Source: Rohdeia mirabilis (GTDB lineage Bacteria > Planctomycetota > UBA1135 > GCA-002686595). From it: a stretch of DNA of 64,000 nucleotides. Every line of letters starts with the position of its first letter. Within the stretch, counting starts at the first letter, position 1. The notes beneath the pieces are model-generated. The model was not told where the DNA came from, made no database searches, and was given only the letters and a program-made list of their open reading frames with translations. The translations under genes were made by a program, and so were the position numbers. Of this stretch, positions 27,217 to 34,062 are shown piece by piece. The DNA lies in the NCBI GenBank assembly GCA_007750655.1, contig CP036290.1, positions 2,232,001 through 2,296,000 of the forward strand. The letters are read 5' to 3'.

Positions 27217-28413
27217 ATGGCACGCATCGTCACAACAGGTAAGGGACGTCGCTGGGTCCAGGGCGGACACCCTTGGATCTACGCGGACGATCTGGCGCAG
27301 GCCGAGGCCCAACCGGGCGAGCTCGCACCCATCTTCGGTCCCAACGAGGAACCGCTCGGTTGGGGTCTGTACTCGAGCGCGTCGCGTATCGCCGTGCGTC
27401 TGGTCTCGCGCCGGGCGGAGCAGCCGAACCGCGCCTTCTGGCTCGAGCTCGTGCAACGCGCGATCGCGACCCGGGACATGTTGGGTCTGCTCGAGCCGAA
27501 CGGCACCTGCCGCCTGATCTCGGGCGACTCCGAACACCTGCCCGGTCTGGTCGTGGACCGCTACGCCGACGTGCTCGTCGTGCAGAGCGGTTGTCAGGGC
27601 AGCGACCGCCTGCGCGACTTCCTGATCGAGTTGGTCTGCGAGGTCCTGCCCTTCGAGCCGCGCGCGATCCTCGATCGTTCGGACTCGGGCGTGCGCCGAC
27701 TGGAACAGCTCGAGCCACGCGTCGAATGGGTGCGCGGTGAGATCGACGGACTCCTGCGCGTCGAGGAACCGGACGAACTCGTGTACGAGGTCGACCTCGT
27801 GAACGGGCACAAGACCGGGCACTACCTGGACCAGCGCGACAACCGCGCGATCGCTGGTTCCTACGCCACGATCATGCCCGGCTCCGAGGGGCGCGTGCTC
27901 GACGCCTTCTGCTACGACGGACTCTTCGGCATCCAGGCCGCGCGCCGCGGAGCCGAGCAGGTGCTCTGCCTCGACCAGTCGGCCGCCTGCGAGGAACGCG
28001 TGCTGCGCAACGCCGAGTTGAACGGCGTCTCGGACCGCATCACGTTCGCGAAGGCCAACGCGATGCACGACCTGCGCCGCCGCGCTTCCGAGGACGAGAA
28101 GTACGACCTCGTCGTCGTCGATCCGCCGGCCTTCGCCCGCAACCGCAAGGAGGTCCAGGGCGCCGAGCGCGGCTATCGCGAGCTGAACGTGCGCGCCATG
28201 CACCTGGTCGAGACGGGCGGACACCTGGTGACCGCCTCGTGCAGCTTCGCCATCGGTCGCGAGACGTTCCAACGCATCCTGGCCGAGTCCGCGCGCGACG
28301 CCCAGCGCGACGCCTACCTCCTGCACCTGGCCGGGGCGGCCCACGACCACCCGATCAGCCTCGCGCTGCCGGAGAGCAACTACCTCAAGTGCGCGTTCCT
28401 GCGCGTGGTCTGA
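27217..28413 (+). CDS. rlmI: Class I rRNA large-subunit (cytosine-C5) methyltransferase, RlmI-like
   Basis: 398 aa, cytoplasmic, SAM-dependent. The N-terminal PUA-like domain begins MARIVTTGKGRRWVQGGHPWIYADDL; a linker with SGDSEHLPGLVVDRYADVLVVQ follows, typical of the RlmI/YccW family. The Rossmann domain has motif I VLDAFCYDGLFGIQAARRGAEQVLCLD, the catalytic region VVVDPPAFARNRKEV and the family motif LVTASCSFAIGRETF. The family methylates C1962 of 23S rRNA in E. coli; the exact site here is inferred. It stands first in a run of plus-strand genes, 37 bases before thiS. Confidence 0.9.
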   Translation: MARIVTTGKGRRWVQGGHPWIYADDLAQAEAQPGELAPIFGPNEEPLGWGLYSSASRIAVRLVSRRAEQPNRAFWLELVQRAIATRDMLGLLEPNGTCRLISGDSEHLPGLVVDRYADVLVVQSGCQGSDRLRDFLIELVCEVLPFEPRAILDRSDSGVRRLEQLEPRVEWVRGEIDGLLRVEEPDELVYEVDLVNGHKTGHYLDQRDNRAIAGSYATIMPGSEGRVLDAFCYDGLFGIQAARRGAEQVLCLDQSAACEERVLRNAELNGVSDRITFAKANAMHDLRRRASEDEKYDLVVVDPPAFARNRKEVQGAERGYRELNVRAMHLVETGGHLVTASCSFAIGRETFQRILAESARDAQRDAYLLHLAGAAHDHPISLALPESNYLKCAFLRVV

Positions 28414-28450
28414 GCGGCGCCGCGCTATCGCAAGGCGTGCGACGAGAGCG

Positions 28451-28696
28451 ATGAACGGTCGGCAGGACGAACAGCACGGACGAACGGACGGCACGTTCGC
28501 CGTCCGCGTCAACGGGACCGAGCGCGAGGTCGCAGTCGGCACCACCGTCGCGCAGCTGCTCGACCTGCTCGAACTGCGCCCCGAACTGGTCGCCGTCGAG
28601 GTCAACGGCGCCCTCGTTCCGCGGACCCGTCGCACCGAGCACGTGCTCGAGTCCGGCGACGCGGTCGAACTGGTCACCCTGGTGGGCGGCGGCTGA
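28451..28696 (+). CDS. thiS: Sulfur carrier protein ThiS
   Basis: 81-aa ubiquitin-like sulfur carrier for the thiazole half of thiamine. The core FAVRVNGTEREVAVGTTVAQLLDLLELRPELVAVEVNGALVPR and the end VELVTLVGGG match ThiS, including the C-terminal Gly-Gly that is adenylated and thiocarboxylated. The N-terminal 15 residues (MNGRQDEQHGRTDGT) are an unusual extension; no internal start is better. thiG follows after 198 bases. Confidence 0.93.
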   Translation: MNGRQDEQHGRTDGTFAVRVNGTEREVAVGTTVAQLLDLLELRPELVAVEVNGALVPRTRRTEHVLESGDAVELVTLVGGG

Positions 28697-28894
28697 GCCG
28701 GGCGCGAACGCCGGGTCCGTTCGCGGAGGCCACCTCCGCCGGCCGGCGCGCCGCGAACACAGCCTTCGGACCGGCGCGGCGCCACGGCCGGTCGACGCGA
28801 ACGGAAGAACGGCGCCACCCCAGAACAGAGCCACTCGAGGCCGCGCCAGGTTCGCTCCGGCGCAGGCTCCCGCACAGCACCGACGAGACGTTCC

Positions 28895-29752
28895 ATGACC
28901 CAGCCCAGCTCCATCGAGGCCGCCGAAGCGGCCGCCACGCGCGACGACGACCTGGTCGTCCGCGGACACCGATTCGCGTCGCGCCTCTTGGTCGGCACCG
29001 GCAAGTACGCCTCGTTCGAACAGACGCGTCTCGCGCTCGAGCTGTCCGGCAGCGACTGCGTGACGGTCGCGGTGCGGCGCGTGAACCTCGACCCGAGCAA
29101 GGGCGAGAGCCTGCTCGACCACATCGATCGCTCGCGCTACACGATCCTGCCCAACACGGCGGGGTGCTTCGACGCCGAGTCGGCCATCCGCACGGCGCAG
29201 CTCAGTCGCGACCTGTTGGACACGCCGCTCGTGAAGCTCGAGGTCCTGGGCGACGAGAAGACGCTGCTGCCCGATCCGATCGGCACGCTCGAAGCGACGC
29301 GGCGCCTGGCCGACGACGGCTTCTGCGTCTTCGTCTACACCTCCGACGATCCGCGCCTGGCCGTGCGCCTGGCCGAAGCGGGCGCGGCCTGCGTCATGCC
29401 CGCGGGTTCGCCGATCGGTTCCGGCCAAGGGGTGCTGAACCCCAATGCGATCCACATCGTGCGCGAGCTCGTCGACGTGCCGGTCATCGTCGACGCCGGT
29501 GTGGGCACGGCGAGCGACGTGGCCTTCGCCATGGAACTGGGGGTCGAGGGCGTGCTGCTGAACACGGCGATCGCCTCGGCGGACGACCCGCTGCGGATGG
29601 CCGTCGCCATGCGCCACGCGGTCGTCGCCGGTCGCCAGGCCTACCTGGCCGGACGGATCCCGCGGCGGCTGTACGCGAACGCGTCGTCGCCGATGGACGG
29701 CCGGATCGCCGGATCGGGCACCGCGAGCCAGAGCGGAGCGCACGACGCGTGA
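28895..29752 (+). CDS. thiG: Thiazole synthase ThiG
   Basis: 285-aa TIM-barrel enzyme that condenses deoxyxylulose phosphate, dehydroglycine and the ThiS thiocarboxylate to the thiazole phosphate of thiamine. Visible marks: [21 protein letters not shown] at the start of the barrel, the Schiff-base lysine in [16 protein letters not shown] (about residue 113), and the phosphate-binding [16 protein letters not shown] and [22 protein letters not shown]. The pattern [28 protein letters not shown] is diagnostic. The 20-residue N-terminal extension and Ala/Ser-rich tail are not conserved. Its stop overlaps the GTG of the next gene. thiF, thiH/thiO and thiE are not in the window. Confidence 0.96.
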   Translation: MTQPSSIEAAEAAATRDDDLVVRGHRFASRLLVGTGKYASFEQTRLALELSGSDCVTVAVRRVNLDPSKGESLLDHIDRSRYTILPNTAGCFDAESAIRTAQLSRDLLDTPLVKLEVLGDEKTLLPDPIGTLEATRRLADDGFCVFVYTSDDPRLAVRLAEAGAACVMPAGSPIGSGQGVLNPNAIHIVRELVDVPVIVDAGVGTASDVAFAMELGVEGVLLNTAIASADDPLRMAVAMRHAVVAGRQAYLAGRIPRRLYANASSPMDGRIAGSGTASQSGAHDA

Positions 29753-30594
29753 ACCCCAGCGACGCCATTCTTCCGGCGCTCCAGGAGGGGGCCGGAGCGA
29801 CGCAGGCCGCGGGGTCGCAGGGAGCCCTGTCGCCCGAGTTGGTGACGGGACTCGTGCTGCTGGCCGCGGCGCTCTGTCTCGTGCCGATCGCGGATCGTGC
29901 ACTGCACGCCATCCGACCCGGGCGCAACGTCTTCTTCGCCCGCTGGGGCTTCGCGCAGGCGCTGGTCTCGGTGCTCGTCGCCGCCGCGGTCGGCTGGGCG
30001 GTCTCGGCGTTCGCGGCACCCGACGTCGCCGAGCGCTGGGCGATTCCGGCGGGCCTGACCGCGGCGCTCGTCGTGGCCTGGCACGCCGCGCGCACCCTCC
30101 ATCCCGAAGGTTGGCGCGCGCTCGGGCTCACCGGCCCCGGCGGACCGCGCGACCACGCGGCGGCCGTGGCGCTGCTGGTGCTCGGTGCGCCCGCCGTTCT
30201 GGGCGTGGGCCTCGTCTGGGCGCGGGTCGTCGGCGCCGATCCGCTCGCAGGCACCGCCGCGGCCGCGCTGGGCGGAGACCCCGTCGCGCTGGCGCTCGTG
30301 CTGGTCGGGCTGCCGCTCGTGTTCGAGCTCTACTTCCGCGGCTTCCTGCTCCCGCTCCTCGCGCAGAACTTCTCCGAACGCGGCGGCATCTGGCTGTGCG
30401 CGCTCTTCGGCGCCAGCGTCGGCGGCGTCGGGGCACTGGGCGCGCAGCTCGTGCTCGGTGCTCTCGCGGGACAGCTGCGGCTGCGCACCCAGCGCGTCCT
30501 GCCCTGCGTCGTGCTGCACGCCCTCTACAATGGCGCGGTCCTCGTCGCAGCGCTCCACCTGGACGGTGCGTCGGGCGCCTGGACGCCCCTGTAG
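29749..30594 (+). CDS. CPBP/Rce1-like membrane protein with degenerate active site
   Basis: 281-aa polytopic membrane protein of about seven or eight helices, GTG start overlapping the thiG stop (GTGA). The C-terminal half resembles the CPBP (CAAX protease and bacteriocin-processing) family: [19 protein letters not shown] corresponds to the first motif (normally EExxxR) and [15 protein letters not shown] to the HxxxN motif. The first motif has only one glutamate (FELYFR). The second-motif histidine expected after the Phe in [17 protein letters not shown] is missing. It may therefore lack protease activity. The link to thiG is positional only. Confidence 0.7.
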   Translation: MNPSDAILPALQEGAGATQAAGSQGALSPELVTGLVLLAAALCLVPIADRALHAIRPGRNVFFARWGFAQALVSVLVAAAVGWAVSAFAAPDVAERWAIPAGLTAALVVAWHAARTLHPEGWRALGLTGPGGPRDHAAAVALLVLGAPAVLGVGLVWARVVGADPLAGTAAAALGGDPVALALVLVGLPLVFELYFRGFLLPLLAQNFSERGGIWLCALFGASVGGVGALGAQLVLGALAGQLRLRTQRVLPCVVLHALYNGAVLVAALHLDGASGAWTPL

Positions 30595-30675
30595 CGCTGT
30601 CCGGGCCCCACGAACGGTCGCACTCGACGCGTCCGTTCGCCGTCCATCCCCACCGAATTCGGCCAAGCATCCACC

Positions 30676-31197
30676 GTGACCCAGTTCCCGCGCCGAGGCC
30701 TGATGCTCCCCGTCGAAGGCGGCGGTTGGCGCGCGGCGAACGCGACGCTGACGGGTGACGTCACGCTCGGGGCGCGCGCCAGCGTCTGGTTCGGAGCCGT
30801 CCTGCGCGGCGACGACGCGGCGCTCGTCGTCGGCGAACAGAGCAACGTCCAGGACCTCACGATGGTGCACGCCGATCCCGGTGTGCCGAACCGCATCGGC
30901 GTGCGCACGACGGTGGGTCACCGCTGTGTGCTGCACGGCGCGCGGGTGGGGGACCGCTGCCTGATCGGGATGGGCGCGATCCTGCTCGGCGGCTGCGAGA
31001 TCGGCGACGAGTCGATCGTGGCCGCCGGTGCCGTCGTGAAGGAGGGCGCCGTGATCCCGCCGCGTTCGCTGGTGGTCGGCGTCCCGGCGCGGATCGTCAA
31101 GGAGGTCAGCGACGAACAGGTGCAGGACATCCTGCGCAGCGCCGCCGGCTACGTCGCGAAGGTCGAGCAGTACCTGCCCGACGCACCGGCGCCCTGA
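30676..31197 (+). CDS. Gamma-carbonic-anhydrase-like left-handed beta-helix protein (YrdA family)
   Basis: 173 aa. Hexapeptide repeats forming a left-handed beta-helix run from about residue 20 to 150 (ANATLTGDVTLGARASVWFGAVLRGDDAALVVGEQSNVQD...). The three histidines that bind the metal in gamma-class carbonic anhydrases are present at H65 (TMVHADPG), H82 and H87 (TVGHRCVLHGA). The C-terminus has the usual amphipathic helix. Many YrdA-type members have no measured carbonic anhydrase activity, so the reaction is uncertain. The start is GTG at 30676, 81 bases after the previous gene, with no clear ribosome binding site. Confidence 0.9.
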   Translation: MTQFPRRGLMLPVEGGGWRAANATLTGDVTLGARASVWFGAVLRGDDAALVVGEQSNVQDLTMVHADPGVPNRIGVRTTVGHRCVLHGARVGDRCLIGMGAILLGGCEIGDESIVAAGAVVKEGAVIPPRSLVVGVPARIVKEVSDEQVQDILRSAAGYVAKVEQYLPDAPAP

Positions 31198-31303
31198 ACT
31201 CGCTCCACCGACGCACCTCTCGACTCGAACGGGCACGGGCGCACCTGGCCCGCGCCACGATTCGCTCCACACTCAAGCACTCCGACCGGAACCTCTCACC
31301 GCG

Positions 31304-32248
31304 ATGAACTCGAACGAACGGTCCGACGTGGTCGGCGTGATCCTGGCCGCCGGCAAGGGGACGCGCATCCGCCCCTTCAGCCACACCTTCCCCAAGCCGC
31401 TCCTGCCCGTCCTCGACAAGCCGTTGATGGTCTGGCAGATCGAGTCGATGCGGGCGATGGGGGTGAAGGACATCACGATCGTGATCGGCCACCTGGGGCA
31501 CGAGATCGTGACCTCGCTCGGCGACGGCTCGAAGTTGGGCGTGCGGCTCAGCTACGTCGAGCAGGAGAGCATGCTCGGCATCGCGCACGCGGTGGCCCAG
31601 CTCGAGCGGCACGTGGATCGCCCGTTCCTCCTGTTCCTCGGCGACATCTTCTTCGAGACGACGAACCTGGACTCGATGCTCGAGATGTTCCGGCAGGACG
31701 GCGTGAGCGGCGTCCTGGCGGTCAAGCCCGAACCGGATCCCGAAGCCCTGCGCCGCAACTTCACGGTCGCCGTGGGGGAGGACGGCTTCGTGTCGCGCGT
31801 CGTCGAGAAGCCGCGCCATCCGTCCACGAACCTCAAGGGCTGTGGTCTGTACCTGTTCGACACGACGGTCTTCGACGCGATCCGCCGCACGCCGCGGACC
31901 GCGTTGCGCGACGAGTACGAGCTGACCGACGCGATCCAGATCTTCATCGAGAACGGCTACAAGCTGCTGCCCGCGCCGGTCGTCGAGCGCGACCTGAACC
32001 TGTCGCTGCCGGCCGACCTGCTCGACCTCAACCTGCACGTGATGACGTCGCGGGGACTGGACGGCTTCACGGCGCCCGGAGCGATCGTCGGCGACGGAGC
32101 GCGCCTCGAGCGCTGTGTCGTCATGGACGGTGCCGTGGTCGCCGCTGGTGCGCACCTCGTCGAGTGTCTGGCGCTGCCGGGCGCACGCGTGCCGGGGGGT
32201 GAACACCGACGCACCGTCTTCTCCCAGGACCAGGCGGTCTCCTGCTGA
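31304..32248 (+). CDS. Sugar-phosphate nucleotidyltransferase (glucose-1-phosphate thymidylyltransferase-like)
   Basis: 314-aa cytoplasmic enzyme activating a sugar-1-phosphate to an NDP-sugar. The N-terminal signature VVGVILAAGKGTRIRPFSHTFPKPLLPVLDKPL holds the nucleotide-binding glycines and the catalytic Lys region. FLLFLGDIFFETTN contains the metal-binding Asp, and VVEKPRHPSTN the sugar-site segment. About 60 residues at the C-terminus (GAIVGDGARLERCVVMDGAVVAAGAHLVECLALPG) are beta-helix-like, as in nucleotidyltransferases with a LbH tail. Which sugar and nucleotide it uses cannot be told. No glycan cluster is adjacent. Confidence 0.88.
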   Translation: MNSNERSDVVGVILAAGKGTRIRPFSHTFPKPLLPVLDKPLMVWQIESMRAMGVKDITIVIGHLGHEIVTSLGDGSKLGVRLSYVEQESMLGIAHAVAQLERHVDRPFLLFLGDIFFETTNLDSMLEMFRQDGVSGVLAVKPEPDPEALRRNFTVAVGEDGFVSRVVEKPRHPSTNLKGCGLYLFDTTVFDAIRRTPRTALRDEYELTDAIQIFIENGYKLLPAPVVERDLNLSLPADLLDLNLHVMTSRGLDGFTAPGAIVGDGARLERCVVMDGAVVAAGAHLVECLALPGARVPGGEHRRTVFSQDQAVSC

Positions 32249-32327
32249 GCGCGCGCGCTTTCGCATTCCTGCCGCTCGTGTTCCGTCCGCTCGGGCGCGG
32301 AGTCCGATCCCACGCTCCCGACCGCGC

Positions 32328-32333
32328 TACCAT
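32328..32333 (+). promoter_or_regulatory. Candidate -10 element for the Fe-S/molybdoenzyme operon
   Basis: TACCAT in the context GCGCTACCATCC. The predicted leader to the ATG at 32504 is about 165 bases. The 255-bp gap 32249-32503 shows nothing else I recognise. Confidence 0.3.
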
Positions 32334-32503
32334 CCACGCCTCCCAGGACCGCTGCCTCGGATCGCCCCGCCCTGAGGTGGTGCCGTTCGAGCAGCACCCT
32401 TCGGCCGGCGCCCTCGATCCGGCCCAGCCTGCCCAACTCGTCGCCCCGCACGCCTAGGCGTCCGGTTCGACGGTCCCGCGAACCCCGTCCGCGCTCCCCC
32501 CGC

Positions 32504-34054
32504 ATGCAACTCGGATTCGTCATCGATCAGTCGCGCTGTATCGGCTGCCACGCCTGTACGGTCGCCTGCAAGTCGGAGAACGACGTCCCGGTCGGGTCCT
32601 TCCGCACCTGGGTCAAGTACACGGAGAAGGGCGAGTTCCCGAGCGTGAAGCGCAGCTTCAGCGTCATGCGGTGCAACCAGTGCACCGATGCGCCCTGCGT
32701 CTCGATCTGCCCGACGGGGGCGCTCGAGAAGCGTCTGGCCGACGGGATCGTCGACCTCGACAAGGAGGCCTGCATCGGCTGCAAGAGCTGCATGCACGGC
32801 TGTCCGTACGACGCGCTGTACATCAACGACGAGAGCGGTACGGCCGAGAAGTGTCACTTCTGCGCGCACCGCACCGAGGTCGGCCTCGCGCCCGCCTGCG
32901 CCGTCGTGTGTCCGACCGAGGCGATCGTCCCCGGTGACTTCGACGACCCGACCAGCGTCGTGTCGAAGATCGTCGCGGGCGGCGCGACGACCGTGCGCAA
33001 GCCGGAGGCCGCGACGAAGCCCAACGTGCACTACGTGGCGGCGGCGGCCGAGAACCTCGATCCGACCGCGACCACGAACGACCGCGGCTACCTGTGGTCG
33101 AACCGCCGTCCGGGCATGGACATGGCGGCGTCGGAGTTCGCGGCGATGGAACAGCGCGCCGCCGCGACCGCCAGCGTGCCGCGCACCACCTACGACGCCG
33201 AGCACACCGCGCTGTGGGGGTGGAAGATCTCGGGCTACCTGCTCACCAAGTCGATCGCCGCCGGCGCGCTCCTCGCCCTGCTGCTGCCGGCGCTCTTCGG
33301 TCTCCTGCCGATGCCGAGCGCGACCGGACTGGCCGTGGCGGCCGCGATCGGGCTCCTGTTCCTGACCGCGACCAGCGCGCTGCTCGTGCTCGACCTCAAG
33401 CGGCCCGACCGCTTCCTCTACATCCTCCTGCGACCGAACTTCTCGTCGTGGCTGGTGAAGGGGACGTACCTGCTGATGGGGTACGGCGCGCTCGCGTCGC
33501 TCTGCCTCGTGCTGGGACTGTTCGACCTCGTGCCCACCGGCGCGCTGCTGTCGGTCCTCGCGGGCGCCACCTGCCTCCTCGCCGCGCTCGCCGCCTGCTA
33601 CACCGGTTGGCTGTTCGGACAGAGCAAGGGCCGCGTGCTGTGGATGCGTCGCGGACTGTGGGCGCACCTCGTCGTCCAAGCGGGTCTGGCCGGCACCGCG
33701 GTGCTGATCCTGGTCGAGCCGCTCGTCCTGCCGAGCGGCGAGCTCGAGACGTTGCGCACGCTGCTCGTCGGTTGGCTCGCTCTGCACCTCGCGTTCATGC
33801 TCGCCGAGCGCTTCCTGGCGCCGAAGGGACGCGAGCACGAGTACCACCGCGTCCAGGCCCTGATCGAACGCGGGCCCTTCGCCTTCCGTCACTGGGCGGT
33901 CGGGGTCGGACTCGGGATCGCCGCGCCGGTGCTCCTGTGCCTGATCCCGGGTGTTCCGCTCCTCGCGGTGGGGGCGGCGCTGCTCGCTCTCGTCGGCGTC
34001 GCCTCGGAAGAGGATCTGTTCGTGCGCGCCGGCCAGGCGCTGCCCATCTCCTGA
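32504..34054 (+). CDS. Fusion of four-cluster ferredoxin subunit and NrfD/PsrC-like membrane subunit
   Basis: 516-aa electron-transfer subunit of a molybdoenzyme complex. Residues 1-200 carry sixteen cysteines in four 4Fe-4S sets, as in DmsB/NrfC/PsrB proteins: C12-C15-C18-C22 (CIGCHACTVAC), C57-C60-C65-C69, C90-C93-C96-C100 (CIGCKSCMHGC) and C117-C120-C132-C136. Residues about 235-500 are an NrfD/PsrC/DmsC-type membrane domain of around eight helices (GYLLTKSIAAGALLALLLPALFG, LLVLDLKRPDRFLYILLRPNFSSWLVKGTY). In most systems these are separate proteins; here they are fused. Electrons would pass between the quinone pool and the catalytic subunit encoded eight bases downstream. Confidence 0.93.
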   Translation: MQLGFVIDQSRCIGCHACTVACKSENDVPVGSFRTWVKYTEKGEFPSVKRSFSVMRCNQCTDAPCVSICPTGALEKRLADGIVDLDKEACIGCKSCMHGCPYDALYINDESGTAEKCHFCAHRTEVGLAPACAVVCPTEAIVPGDFDDPTSVVSKIVAGGATTVRKPEAATKPNVHYVAAAAENLDPTATTNDRGYLWSNRRPGMDMAASEFAAMEQRAAATASVPRTTYDAEHTALWGWKISGYLLTKSIAAGALLALLLPALFGLLPMPSATGLAVAAAIGLLFLTATSALLVLDLKRPDRFLYILLRPNFSSWLVKGTYLLMGYGALASLCLVLGLFDLVPTGALLSVLAGATCLLAALAACYTGWLFGQSKGRVLWMRRGLWAHLVVQAGLAGTAVLILVEPLVLPSGELETLRTLLVGWLALHLAFMLAERFLAPKGREHEYHRVQALIERGPFAFRHWAVGVGLGIAAPVLLCLIPGVPLLAVGAALLALVGVASEEDLFVRAGQALPIS

Positions 34055-34062
34055 CCACTGCC

